64,000 nt of DNA from Hyphomicrobiales bacterium (GCA_900472675.1 UCJA01000010.1:62001-126000), one strand, 5' to 3'. Counted from the first letter of the stretch, positions 8,669 through 17,652 are shown. Translations and numbers: made by a program. Notes: generated from the sequence alone by a model not told the origin.

Positions 8669-9370
8669 ATGAAGATATCGGAATGTAGCTGGCAGCAGAT
8701 CGAGGACTATCTGAAGACCGACGACCGGGCGATTCTGCCGCTTGGCAGTACGGAACAGCACGCGGGCCTGTCGCTGTCGGTGGACTCGATCCTGTCGGAG
8801 AAGGTCGCGGCGGATGCAGCCGCGCCGCTTGGCATCCCCGTGTTTCCGGTCGTCGCCTATGGCGTCACGCCCTACTTCCTTGCCTATCCCGGCACCATCA
8901 GCATCCGCATCGAGACCTACATCCGGCTGGTTGCCGATATTCTCGACGGGATGCGCCGCCAGGGCTTCCGTCGCATCCTGATCGTCAACGGGCATGGCGG
9001 TAACCAGCCGGCCGGCAGCTTCGCCGCCGAATGGATGGCCGACAATCCGGACACGGTGGTGAAGTTCCACAACTGGTGGAACGCGCCAAAGACCTTCGCC
9101 AAGGTGCAGGAGACGGATACCGTCGCCTCGCACGCCTCCTGGATGGAGAATTTTCCCTGGACGCGGCTTGAGGGCGCCATCCAGCCGACCCAGCAGAAGC
9201 CGATGATCGACCTTGCCCGCATGCGGGTCATGCCGCCAGATGCGGTCAGGGCCTATCTGGGCGACGGCAATTTCGGCGGATATTACGAGCGGCCGGACGA
9301 CGAAATGCAGGCCATCTGGAAGGTGGCGGTTGAAGAAACCCGTGATCTCCTGGAAGGGGGCTGGTCATGA
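8669..9370 (+). CDS. Creatininase-family amidohydrolase
   Basis: A 233-residue metal-dependent amide hydrolase of the creatininase family, which includes creatinine amidohydrolases and enzymes acting on formamides and lactam-type bonds. The metal-binding pattern shows Glu29 and His31 in PLGSTEQHAG, Asp39 in SVDS, and His109 in VNGHGGN. The length fits the family. The substrate is not known. It lies 15 bases after the GntR gene and overlaps the next gene by 4 bases, so it likely hydrolyses a compound brought in by the divergent ABC transporter. Confidence 0.88.
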   Translation: MKISECSWQQIEDYLKTDDRAILPLGSTEQHAGLSLSVDSILSEKVAADAAAPLGIPVFPVVAYGVTPYFLAYPGTISIRIETYIRLVADILDGMRRQGFRRILIVNGHGGNQPAGSFAAEWMADNPDTVVKFHNWWNAPKTFAKVQETDTVASHASWMENFPWTRLEGAIQPTQQKPMIDLARMRVMPPDAVRAYLGDGNFGGYYERPDDEMQAIWKVAVEETRDLLEGGWS

Positions 9371-10386
9371 CCCCGCCCATCCTGATCTGGGGCGCCGGCG
9401 CGATCGGCGGAACACTGGGCGCAGCCTTCATCCGGGCCGGCGAAGAGGTGATCTTCGTCGACAACGTCCAGGCGCATGTGGATGCCATCAACGAAAAAGG
9501 GTTGAAGATCGTCGGCCCGATCTTCGAGGATACGGTCAAGGCAATTGCCTGCATGCCGGATGAACTCATGGGCGTCTTCGAGCGCAGCTTCCTTTGCGTC
9601 AAGGCGCACCACACGGAAGATGCGGCCCGCGCCATGGTCGAGCACATCGCCTCCGACGGTTATATCGTCTCGGCCCAGAACGGGTTAAACGAACGGGTCA
9701 TCGCCCGCATTGCCGGCCAGAACCGCGTTGTCGGCTGCTTCGTCAATTTCGGCGCTGATTACCTGGAGCCGGGCGTCGTCCAGTACAGTGGCCATGGCGC
9801 TGCGGTGATCGGCGAACTCGACGGCCGCTTCAGCGATCGGGCCGAGGATATCTACCAGCTGATGAAATCGCTCGAGCCGAAGGCGCTCATCACCAGCAAT
9901 ATCTGGGGCTTCCTCTGGGGCAAGCTGGTCTATGGTACGCTGCTGTTCGGCACGGCGCTGACCGACGATAGCATCGCCGATGTTTTCGCGGACGTGACGG
10001 CACGGCCCGTGCTGCGCAAGCTGGCGCTGGAAGTGGCAACGGTCGCTGCCATCAACAACATCCAGCCGGAACCCTTCGACGGGTTCGATCCCGTCGCCTT
10101 CGGGCCGCTGGCAACGCCGGAGCAGACCGACAAGTCCTTCGACGACATGGTCGTCCACAACCGCAAATCCGCCAAGTCCCATTCGGGTATCTGGCGTGAC
10201 CTCGCCGTGCGCAAGCGCAAGACCGAAGTGGATGCGCAGGTGCTGCCGGTGGTCGAGATCGGCCTGGAAACGCATGTGCCGACGCCGCTGACCGCGCGAC
10301 TGATGGAGATGATCCACGAAATCGAGGATGGCAAGCGGCCGCTGTCGCGCGCCAACCTCGATGAACTTGCAAAGGCTGCCCCATGA
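9367..10386 (+). CDS. Ketopantoate reductase (PanE/ApbA) family oxidoreductase
   Basis: A 339-residue NAD(P)-dependent 2-oxoacid reductase-like protein. The N-terminal Rossmann motif is ILIWGAGAIGGTLGAAF, followed by CVKAHHTEDA, where the family contacts cofactor. A central NIWGFLWGKLVYG element carries the Lys and Asn typical of the PanE active site. It overlaps its neighbours by 4 bases on each side. The catabolic context argues for a paralogue acting on another hydroxy or oxo acid rather than pantothenate synthesis. Confidence 0.85.
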   Translation: MTPPILIWGAGAIGGTLGAAFIRAGEEVIFVDNVQAHVDAINEKGLKIVGPIFEDTVKAIACMPDELMGVFERSFLCVKAHHTEDAARAMVEHIASDGYIVSAQNGLNERVIARIAGQNRVVGCFVNFGADYLEPGVVQYSGHGAAVIGELDGRFSDRAEDIYQLMKSLEPKALITSNIWGFLWGKLVYGTLLFGTALTDDSIADVFADVTARPVLRKLALEVATVAAINNIQPEPFDGFDPVAFGPLATPEQTDKSFDDMVVHNRKSAKSHSGIWRDLAVRKRKTEVDAQVLPVVEIGLETHVPTPLTARLMEMIHEIEDGKRPLSRANLDELAKAAP

Positions 10387-11129
10387 ACATCGGTTTTGAC
10401 AACAAGGTTGTGATCGTGACCGGCGCGGCCCACGGATTCGGACGCGCGATTGCGCAGAATTTCGCCGACCGCGGTGCTGTGGTGCATGCCTGCGACATCA
10501 ATGCTGACGGTCTTGAGGAAACGGTTGCGCTTTGCGGTCCGCGGGCGAAATCCCATATCCTCGACGTCGGCCAGCGGGCGCAGGTGCAGGCAGCGGTGGC
10601 GCAGATCGGCGACGTCGATATTCTCGTCAACAATGCCGGTGGGGTGCGTGGCCAGGTCGGCCGTCCGATCGAGGAGATCTCCGAAAGCGACTGGCAGGGG
10701 ATCTTCGACGTCAATCTTTCGGGTGCCTTTTTCATGAGCCAGGCGGTCGCGCCGGCCATGAAGCGGAAGCAGGCGGGCCGTATCGTCAACATCTCGAGCG
10801 GTGCCGGGCTCGGCATTTCGCTCACGGGAATCCAGGCCTATGCCAGCGCCAAGGCCGGGCAGATCGGCTTGACCCGCCAGCTTGCCCATGAACTCGGACC
10901 CTGGAACATCACCGTCAACAATGTCGCCCCGGGCTTCGTGCGCTCCAATCCGAGCACGGAAAAACAATGGGATGCCATGGGGGAGGAGGGGCAGGCGCGC
11001 CTTCTCCAGAACATCGCCCTGAAGCGGCTCGGAACAGCCGATGACATCGCCGCCATGGTGATGTTCTTCGCCTCCGATCAGGCAAATTGGATAACCGGCC
11101 AGGTGATCAGCGTCGATGGTGGAAAATGA
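10383..11129 (+). CDS. Short-chain dehydrogenase/reductase (SDR)
   Basis: A 248-residue classical SDR, NAD(P)-dependent. The cofactor motif is VTGAAHGFGRAIA, followed by DILVNNAGG, the catalytic Ser in VNISSGAG, and Tyr/Lys in AYASAKAG. The C-terminus ITGQVISVDGGK is typical. It is coupled to both neighbours by 4-base overlaps. It probably oxidises or reduces an intermediate in the same pathway as the PanE-like protein; the substrate is unknown. Confidence 0.9.
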   Translation: MNIGFDNKVVIVTGAAHGFGRAIAQNFADRGAVVHACDINADGLEETVALCGPRAKSHILDVGQRAQVQAAVAQIGDVDILVNNAGGVRGQVGRPIEEISESDWQGIFDVNLSGAFFMSQAVAPAMKRKQAGRIVNISSGAGLGISLTGIQAYASAKAGQIGLTRQLAHELGPWNITVNNVAPGFVRSNPSTEKQWDAMGEEGQARLLQNIALKRLGTADDIAAMVMFFASDQANWITGQVISVDGGK

Positions 11130-12502
11130 GCGTCGAAACCTATCTGGAAGACCATTATCCTGACGCGCTGGATGACCTGAAGGCCTTCTGCCGGCTGCCG
11201 AGCGTCAGCACCGATCCGGCCTATGCCGAAGGGATCAGGGCGGCGGCAGGCTTCGTCGCGGACCGATTGACGCGGGCCGGTTTCTCCGGCGTGCAACTTC
11301 TGCCGACGGATGGGCATCCGGCGGTGTTCGGCGAGATCATCACCGATCCGGCTCTGCCAACCTATCTGGTCTATGGCCATTACGATGTGCAGCCACCGGA
11401 CCCGCTGGACAAGTGGCAGAGCCCACCCTTCGAGCCGACCGAGCGCAACGGGCGGCTCTACGCACGCGGTGTGTCCGACGACAAGGGCCCGCTGCTGATC
11501 CCCATCCTGGTGGCTGAAGCCTTTCTCAAGACCGAGGGCCGGCTGCCGGTGAACCTCAAGGTGCTGATCGAAGGCGAGGAGGAATCAGGCAGTCCGCATT
11601 TCGAAGACGTCCTGACGGCGCATCGGGAAAAGCTCAGCTGCGATCTGGTTCTGTCGGCAGACGGCGCCATGTGGCGGTCCGATCGTCCGTCCATCACAGT
11701 CGCCAGCCGTGGCCTGGTTGCGCTCGAAGTGACGGTGACGGGCGCGGGCAAGGACCTGCACTCCGGCCGACACGGAGGCGGTGCTCCGAACCCTATTGCA
11801 GCCCTTGCGGGCCTGATGGCCTCCATGCATGGGCAAGACGGTCGTGTCAGCGTCGACGGCTTCTGGGATGGCGTCACGCCGCCCGATCCGAAGATCATCG
11901 CCGCCATTGAGGAGGCAGATATCGACGCCGCTGCCTATTACCGCGAGATCGGGGTAGAGGGAGCAGGGCCGATCGCCACCGGGCGGGAGCTGCTGATGCG
12001 CCAGTGGCTGGAGCCGACCCTGGAATTCAACGGGATCTCCGGCGGCTACCAGGGAATGGGCACCAAGACGGTGATCCCGAACACGGCGAGCGTCAAGATC
12101 ACCTGCCGGCTGGTGGCGGGGCAGGTGCCCGACCAGGTCCTGGGTGCCATTACCCGTCATCTCGAGGCGCGGTTACCGAACGGCGTTACGCTCGACGTTC
12201 ATCGCCACGGACCCGGCAGCGCCGCGGATTTCGTGGATCCGGACCTGCCGGCGCTCAAGATTTCGGAGGAGGTTCTGGGCGAACTTTTGGGCGCCACGCC
12301 CCTGCGGGTCGCCATGGGTGCAACGGTGCCGATCGGCAGCGCCTTCCGCAAGCACCTGGGCTGCGCCTCGATCTTCTTTTCCTTCTCCACCTCGGACGAG
12401 GATTACCACGCGCCGAACGAGTTCCTTCGGCTCGACAACTTTAAGATCGGGATGAAAGCCTGGGCACGGCTCCTGCACCGTCTCGGTGCATCCGGCGGCT
12501 GA
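11126..12502 (+). CDS. M20/M25/M40 family metallopeptidase (dipeptidase-like)
   Basis: A 458-residue two-domain zinc hydrolase of the M20 dipeptidase branch (CNDP/ArgE/DapE relatives). Metal ligands and catalytic residues appear as YGHYDVQPPDPLDKW (His, Asp), IEGEEESGSP (catalytic and metal Glu), LSADGAMW (Asp) and a C-terminal His in DYHAPNEF. The ATG at 11126 overlaps the SDR stop (ATGA). As last gene of the operon it would cleave a dipeptide or acylated amino acid, fitting the peptide transporter and M32 enzyme across the divide. Confidence 0.9.
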   Translation: MSVETYLEDHYPDALDDLKAFCRLPSVSTDPAYAEGIRAAAGFVADRLTRAGFSGVQLLPTDGHPAVFGEIITDPALPTYLVYGHYDVQPPDPLDKWQSPPFEPTERNGRLYARGVSDDKGPLLIPILVAEAFLKTEGRLPVNLKVLIEGEEESGSPHFEDVLTAHREKLSCDLVLSADGAMWRSDRPSITVASRGLVALEVTVTGAGKDLHSGRHGGGAPNPIAALAGLMASMHGQDGRVSVDGFWDGVTPPDPKIIAAIEEADIDAAAYYREIGVEGAGPIATGRELLMRQWLEPTLEFNGISGGYQGMGTKTVIPNTASVKITCRLVAGQVPDQVLGAITRHLEARLPNGVTLDVHRHGPGSAADFVDPDLPALKISEEVLGELLGATPLRVAMGATVPIGSAFRKHLGCASIFFSFSTSDEDYHAPNEFLRLDNFKIGMKAWARLLHRLGASGG

Positions 12503-12522
12503 TACTGAAGCAACCGGAACGT

Positions 12523-12551
12523 GCACCTGTGCCATATCCGGGCACAGGTGC
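12523..12551 (+). terminator. Perfect 11-bp stem-loop after the M20 gene
   Basis: GCACCTGTGCC at 12523-12533 pairs exactly with GGCACAGGTGC at 12541-12551 around a 7-base loop, 21 bases after the M20 stop. No T-run follows, so it is either a rho-dependent or processing-type 3' end, or a weak terminator. The stem is long enough that chance is unlikely. Confidence 0.55.
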
Positions 12552-12628
12552 CTCCGGCTTTAAGGCTGAGGAAGCCATAGCGTTTGCTTTTGGTGTAACC
12601 TTTTTCGCAGCCGACGCATTGTCGAGTC

Positions 12629-12721
12629 ATGACGAGACGGCTCAGAAACTACCTACTGGCGTTTGCGATTTCGATGGTGATGTGGATCGCCATCCTGACG
12701 ATGATCGCCTGGCTATGGTAA
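12629..12721 (+). CDS. Possible 30-residue single-span membrane protein
   Basis: An ATG at 12629 opens a 30-codon frame ending in TAA. The product begins MTRRLRNY and continues as one uninterrupted hydrophobic helix with several Met and Trp residues, ending AWLW. A positively charged N-terminus plus a ~20-residue hydrophobic stretch is the typical form of bacterial small membrane proteins. The ribosome site is weak, which lowers confidence. It lies alone between the M20 gene and the minus-strand small ORF. Confidence 0.35.
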   Translation: MTRRLRNYLLAFAISMVMWIAILTMIAWLW

Positions 12722-12792
12722 TAACGGCTTCAAGCGCCGCTACGCTCATGCATCCCTCAATCCGTAACCGCCCGGCTATGCCGCATGCCTGT

Positions 12793-12936
12793 TCAGTCCA
12801 CGCGCCCGATCTTGAGACGTGGCGGGAGTGTCTGGCCGTTGTCCGGTGCCGGCTCCGGCTTGGGGCGTTCGCGGTCGATCAGGCGCCATTCGCGCTCCAG
12901 CTTATCGACCAGGCTCTGCGGTAGGGTCTCTGCCAT
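12793..12936 (-). CDS. Small charged hypothetical protein, 47 aa
   Basis: Starting at the Met at 12936, just after a GGGAGAG ribosome site, the frame encodes MAETLPQSLVDKLEREW and a charged proline-rich tail ending LKIGRVD. An upstream extension to 13002 lacks this ribosome site. It has no membrane segment or known motif. The ribosome site and a helix-forming start make a real gene plausible; the function is unknown. Confidence 0.5.
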   Translation of the reverse strand: MAETLPQSLVDKLEREWRLIDRERPKPEPAPDNGQTLPPRLKIGRVD

Positions 12937-13404
12937 GCTTCTCTCCCGTGTGTGAAAAAAGGAAATCACGGGCAATCCGCCTCTGCAACCGAAAGTAAAC
13001 ATTAAGCTTAGCGGGTGAGGTTAACGCGCAGATCCATCGTCATTCTGGGATGTACTGTCGAGAACTGACTATAGATACCGCGCTGCAGCAGACGGTCGGT
13101 CGATCAAATGACAAGGACCACCCCGTGCCCGAGGGTGGGCCGCGGCTCAAACTGCAACGGCGTGGCTGCCCCGGATCCGGATTTGTTCGAGCGATTTTGC
13201 CGGCCCTGCAATCCTAGCCGTGTATTTAAGTCAGATCTAATTGTTTATCTATGTATATGTCGACGCTATGCCTTGCTGATTAAAGATTAACTTCCGATTT
13301 AAGCAGTTTTTACCATTTGCTAACCTTGATCTGAAATATTGCGGACAAATCAACCCCAAGCTGCTTTGGCCGACTTTTAACCGCTGAGTGGCAGAGAGAT
13401 AAGT
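12937..13404. other. Intergenic region, no gene seen (468 bp)
   Basis: Between the minus-strand 47-residue gene and the NodT-type gene I find no convincing coding frame. The right half is AT-rich for this genome (about 13210-13390) and probably holds the promoters of both divergent genes. I see no clear -35/-10 pair or palindrome that I would defend. Confidence 0.5.
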
Positions 13405-14823
13405 ATGCTGCACCCTCGGTTTGCAATGCTCCTGCTTATTCCCCTGCTGCCCGGCTGTGTGGTGGGACCAGACCACAGGCCGCCAACGATCGCGCTGCCG
13501 CATGCCTATGCCGAAGGGCGACAGTCCGCCAATGGCGATCCCAAGGCGACCGCTTGGTGGAGTGCTTTTCGCGACGCCCGCATGAGCGGCTATATGCGAG
13601 CGGGCCTGGAGCAGAACCTAGACGTCCAGCAGGCGCTGGAGCGGGTGATCGCAGCACAAGCTGACGTCACGATCGCCGGTGCCGGTAGCCTTCCCGCCCT
13701 GACCGTCTCAGCCTCCGACGCGGCAAGTGGCGTTCGTGGCAACAGCGAAAGCAGGAACACGCAGAACCTGGCATCCGGCGGTCTGGATGCATCCTGGTTC
13801 CTCGATCTGTTCGGCGCCTACCGCCGCTCCAAGGAGCGCGCCCTGGCCGACCTGGATGCTGCCTATGCCAGCGTGAATGTGGCGCGCCTGACGCTTCTGT
13901 CCCAGGTCGCCTCTGCCTATGTCGACGTCCGCTATTACCAGCAACGCGTGTTGGTCGCGCGCCAGAGCCTCGCATCGCGGCGCGAAACCGTGAAGCTGAC
14001 GCGTCTTCAGCTCGAGGCGGGTGCGGCGGCGCGCTTGGACGTGGTGCAGGCAGAAGGCCTTGTCTATTCTACCCTGGCCGAAATTCCAGGACTTGAAACC
14101 GATGTCTTACGTGCCACGCACCGGGTCGCGACCCTGTTGGCGCGGCCGGCCGCGGATCTGGATACGGACCTCAGCCGGGATCCTCGCCAGCCTGTGGCAT
14201 CGGCCAATATCGATGCGGGCGTGCCCGCCGATCTGTTGCGCAATCGTCCTGATATCCGGGCTGCAGAGCGGAGACTGGCATCAGCCGTTGCCAATATCGG
14301 CGTTGCGCAGGCTCAGCTCTACCCGGCACTGACACTGGGTGGCGCTGTCACCGCCAATGCGCTGGCCGTCAAGGGAAGCGGCAATGCCAATCTGCTGTCC
14401 TGGTCGTTCGGTCCTGCCTTGAGCCTTCCGATTTTCGACGGCGGCGCTCTTCGGGCAAACGTCACGGTGGCGCAGTCGCAGGCGCGCGAAGCCTATCTGG
14501 CCTGGAAAGCTACCGTGCTTAATGCCGTCGAGGAGGTTGAGAACGCCTTGGCGGCCTATCGTCGCGACAGCCAAACCCTTTCGGCCTCGCGCAAAGCCGT
14601 GCAAAGCTACCAGGAGGCGCTGCAGCTGGCGACGTCCAGCTATCGCGACGGCGCCTCATCCCTTCTCGACGTGCTTGACGCGCAGCGACAGGTTTCGGCG
14701 GCTCAGGTCGGAGTTGCTGATGCCTTGCGAGAGATGGCGCAGGATTATGTGGCACTCAATGTCGCAATCGGTGGCGGCTATGCAGCCTTCGATCCACCCG
14801 TCGTCAAGACCGCCGCAAGGTAG
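13405..14823 (+). CDS. NodT-family outer-membrane efflux lipoprotein (TolC-like)
   Basis: A 472-residue outer-membrane factor of RND-type tripartite efflux. The N-terminus has a lipoprotein signal with lipobox LLPGC (Cys18), then VVGPDHRPP, the usual start of NodT/OprM-type proteins. Two repeats of the outer-membrane efflux domain follow (about 55-250 and 275-460); the second contains RPDIRAAERRLASAVANIGVAQAQLYP, split here for clarity as RPDIRAAERR and AQLYPALTLGG. No membrane-fusion protein or RND pump is adjacent, so it must pair with a pump encoded elsewhere. A convergent gene overlaps its last 20 bases. Confidence 0.9.
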   Translation: MLHPRFAMLLLIPLLPGCVVGPDHRPPTIALPHAYAEGRQSANGDPKATAWWSAFRDARMSGYMRAGLEQNLDVQQALERVIAAQADVTIAGAGSLPALTVSASDAASGVRGNSESRNTQNLASGGLDASWFLDLFGAYRRSKERALADLDAAYASVNVARLTLLSQVASAYVDVRYYQQRVLVARQSLASRRETVKLTRLQLEAGAAARLDVVQAEGLVYSTLAEIPGLETDVLRATHRVATLLARPAADLDTDLSRDPRQPVASANIDAGVPADLLRNRPDIRAAERRLASAVANIGVAQAQLYPALTLGGAVTANALAVKGSGNANLLSWSFGPALSLPIFDGGALRANVTVAQSQAREAYLAWKATVLNAVEEVENALAAYRRDSQTLSASRKAVQSYQEALQLATSSYRDGASSLLDVLDAQRQVSAAQVGVADALREMAQDYVALNVAIGGGYAAFDPPVVKTAAR

Positions 14824-15133
14824 AGCTGTCGCGCGACATCGACCAGGACTGAGACACGATCCGGAACAATCGCAGGAACGCGCGGTGCAAACCTGACGGT
14901 GTGAAGGTCGCCACCGGTTCTGGCTGCTTTGCAGCGGCCTGGACATAGGGAGTGCCGCCCTCGATATCGGACGCCGATCGGGCCGACAGCTCCGACAAGA
15001 TGTGACGGTCGAGGATGAGTCCGAGGACATTGTCCTTCTTGTCCCGCAGGCTGAGGAACACTTCATCGTCCTTACCGAAAGTCAGGTCGACAATGGCCGA
15101 GGCCTTGAATGGCCCGAAAAATGTTCTTCCCAC
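14804..15133 (-). CDS. Hypothetical protein, 109 aa
   Basis: The ribosome site decides the start. AAGGAGG (complement of 15142-15148) lies 8 bases before a GTG at 15133 but only 2 bases before another GTG at 15139, so 15133 is the better start. The N-terminal two thirds reads like a small soluble beta/alpha domain (FGPFKASAIVDLTFGKDD, then EVFLSLRDKKDNVLGLILD). No known motif is recognised. The end overlaps the convergent NodT gene by 20 bases. Confidence 0.6.
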   Translation of the reverse strand: MGRTFFGPFKASAIVDLTFGKDDEVFLSLRDKKDNVLGLILDRHILSELSARSASDIEGGTPYVQAAAKQPEPVATFTPSGLHRAFLRLFRIVSQSWSMSRDSSTLRRS

Positions 15134-15354
15134 TGTCACGTCCTCCTTGCGGTATGATCACGAGTGTGAACGAACCCTTAACAAGATGCAACTATATTGT
15201 CTTGAGTATACAGATAATAATGGCGCCGCAACATTTGCAGAAGCATACAATGTGATTTTTGCTGCATTGCGGAATCTAAGGAAATGCCATGTTGAACTTT
15301 GATCACCATCAATAGACATCTCTATTCTGGAGTTACTGGCTGCCTCGGACGATA

Positions 15355-17163
15355 CTAGAAGCCGGCTTTGCGTAGCCCTTCCCGGTACAGTTCTTTCTGC
15401 CATTGTTCCTTAACGGGCAGCATCGAAAGCCATTTCGCCAGCTCGAAATAGGGATTGAGCTGTAACGCTCTCTTGCGATGCTGGCGGGCCTGTTCGAGAT
15501 CGCCGGCCATGGCGTAGCTCGCCGCCAGCAGGCGCTGCGCGGGTGCCGGATCCGACATGCGTTCGATCCAGGCGACGGCCTCCTCGAAGTGCCCCAGGAA
15601 ATAGCTGGCGCCGGCCGCAACCCAGTAATAGTCGTCCGGCGGCATGGGGTTGAGAGACAGACCTTTTATCGCCTTGGCCAACCCCTCCGCGGGCTGGGAC
15701 GCATGCACGAGTGCATCCCCATGGCCGCAGATCGTATCCGCAAGATGGGGTCCCAGCCGCTCGGCGTGATCAAGAACCTCGAGACTGTGATCGACGTCAC
15801 CGAGGTAAAGCCACGCCATGCCAAGCTCCCGATGCGCCATGGGAAGTTCTGGCGCCTTCGCGACCGCAGCCAGCGCGTAATCGCGGGCCTTGGTGAGGAA
15901 CGCCGGATCGCCGCTGGCTGTCAGAACCCATTCCCAGGTATAGGTTCTGGACAGGGCTGCGAGCGCCGGCGCGAAGTCTTCCCGCAGCTTCAGCGTCTCG
16001 TACAGCGCCCGGCGGGCCCGGCGCACCTCCTGCAGGCTGCTATGTCGCAGATGCTGGCTGCCAACCAGGTATGAGTGGTATACCTCCGGGTCTCCGCGAT
16101 AGTCAGCAAGCTCCTCCTCGCTCGTGTGGAGCTGGAGGCTGATGTATCGGACGATCATCTCCGCCATGGCTTTTCGGTGGAGGAAGAAATCGCCGGCTTC
16201 GAGCCGGAACCGTTCTGCCCACAGCACGCTGTCGGTCGGCAGAAACACCAGCTGCACGTAGAGACCCTCGCTGCTTATTGCGGCATCCACCACATAGGAG
16301 ATGCGGTATTTTTCAAGCTGGGCAATCCTGTCTGGATGGGACCGGATGCGGGCGGCGGTGTGAGGCGCCACAACGGCGACCTTCCGCAGGGCGCAGAGCC
16401 CGATGGTAATATCCTCGAAAAGCGAATGAACCAGCGACGATCGACCGGGCTCCTCATCCGGCGGAAGCAGCACCAGGCGTGGAATGAGGTCCGAGGGCGG
16501 CCAGAGCGACTGTCCGGCGCCGGGAGCGCTCCTGAGCGCGGCGGCCGGACTTTGGCGTGTGCCCTCGCCGTTGCGCCGATGGATCTGAACGAGCGTCCCC
16601 GCCACTTCGTAATCCTGGGGCACATACTCCAGAAAAAGCTTGGCGCTTTCCTTCCAGAGGGATTGCTGTTCAGGCATTTTGGCTGCCGCACGGGTGTCCA
16701 GCAGTACCTGGCGAAAGCGCTGCAGCCATCGATCCTGCTGGATGCTGATCCAGGCGTGGGCACCCTCCAAAGGCGCGTTTTCCAGGAACCGGGCCTGAAG
16801 AAGCTCGAAGATCTTTCTCAAGAGATCCTGAGACGACGGGGTGCTTTCGGCGAACACCTCGAAATCCGCAGCGATGCTATCGGGATCAAGTTTCGCCGCG
16901 TCGTTCGAGAAGGAAAGGGGGATTTCCCATCCTTCGACGGCGCACCGGCGGACCCGCTCCACCAGTTTTCGAAAGCTGGCCAGGGCGGTCGGCAAGGTGT
17001 TGCCGTGAAAGAGGGAAACCAGCCGCTCCCGTGGGATCTCGGTGCGGTTTTCGATCATCATATAGGCGATGAGCACGAGCGCCCTCTCGGGCAAGGGAAC
17101 GGTGCGGCCCTGCTCATCGCGCAGGGCGGGCTTGCCGAACGTCTGCAGATAAAATCTGGTCAT
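15355..17163 (-). CDS. SARP-like transcriptional regulator with TolB-like and TPR regions
   Basis: A 602-residue protein. Residues ~1-90 resemble the winged-helix domain of SARP/CadC-type activators (FYLQTFGKPALRDEQGRTVP, then ALVLIAYMMIENRTEIPRERL). Residues ~95-215 resemble a bacterial transcriptional activation domain. Residues ~240-350 resemble the TolB N-terminal-like domain found in TPR-bearing regulators (LFEDITIGLCALRKVAVVAP, SYVVDAAISSEG, VLWAERFRLEAGD). The rest is TPR-like helices. I start at the Met at 17163 behind GAGGGG. It is divergent from the GDP-mannose genes across 489 bp and may control the polysaccharide locus; that role is inference. Confidence 0.75.
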   Translation of the reverse strand: MTRFYLQTFGKPALRDEQGRTVPLPERALVLIAYMMIENRTEIPRERLVSLFHGNTLPTALASFRKLVERVRRCAVEGWEIPLSFSNDAAKLDPDSIAADFEVFAESTPSSQDLLRKIFELLQARFLENAPLEGAHAWISIQQDRWLQRFRQVLLDTRAAAKMPEQQSLWKESAKLFLEYVPQDYEVAGTLVQIHRRNGEGTRQSPAAALRSAPGAGQSLWPPSDLIPRLVLLPPDEEPGRSSLVHSLFEDITIGLCALRKVAVVAPHTAARIRSHPDRIAQLEKYRISYVVDAAISSEGLYVQLVFLPTDSVLWAERFRLEAGDFFLHRKAMAEMIVRYISLQLHTSEEELADYRGDPEVYHSYLVGSQHLRHSSLQEVRRARRALYETLKLREDFAPALAALSRTYTWEWVLTASGDPAFLTKARDYALAAVAKAPELPMAHRELGMAWLYLGDVDHSLEVLDHAERLGPHLADTICGHGDALVHASQPAEGLAKAIKGLSLNPMPPDDYYWVAAGASYFLGHFEEAVAWIERMSDPAPAQRLLAASYAMAGDLEQARQHRKRALQLNPYFELAKWLSMLPVKEQWQKELYREGLRKAGF

Positions 17164-17652
17164 CGACCCCTCAAGCTTCAGCAATCCAATGACGTGCCCC
17201 GCCATCACGCAATCAAGAGTCTTCACATGACTAGTAATGCAAGTTTAAATTCAGAAATATACGTGACTAGTATGGGAAATATTTCAGTTTTACGACATGG
17301 TAGGATGCTTATGCAATATGAAGACAAAAATAATATCGAATGGACATTGTCTTTGCCGTCGATCTTCTTGAAGTCCTGGCGGGGTGTCTATTGTGGGAAG
17401 GCGGTCTGCCGCGGCGGGATCCGAACCCATCATCAGGCGCTGGCGCGGGGCCGCACCCGAGGCGATGCCGCCCCAGGCGATTTGCCAGTGAGATGTTGTT
17501 ATTTACAAATGCGGAAGGTAGTGTCACGATACACTAACTATTCTTAATTGCGGACAATGATATATTCGCTATTGACCGGGTCATTCGAATGTATAGTTTC
17601 CGGTATCTGTGTCTCGGATGATATTGCGGCAGACGTACAGGGTGTATTGCGT
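17164..17652. other. AT-rich divergent intergenic region (489 bp)
   Basis: The region between the regulator and phosphomannomutase starts, AT-rich at both ends with a GC-rich middle (about 17360-17490). No convincing gene is seen. Frames that extend the phosphomannomutase upstream to 17548 are not protein-like. It must carry promoters for both directions and is long enough for regulator binding. Confidence 0.5.

Noticed and set aside
16075-17547. Long plus-strand open frame opposite the TPR regulator
   Set aside because: High GC makes antisense frames open. The regulator strand has recognisable wHTH and TPR features, this one has none.
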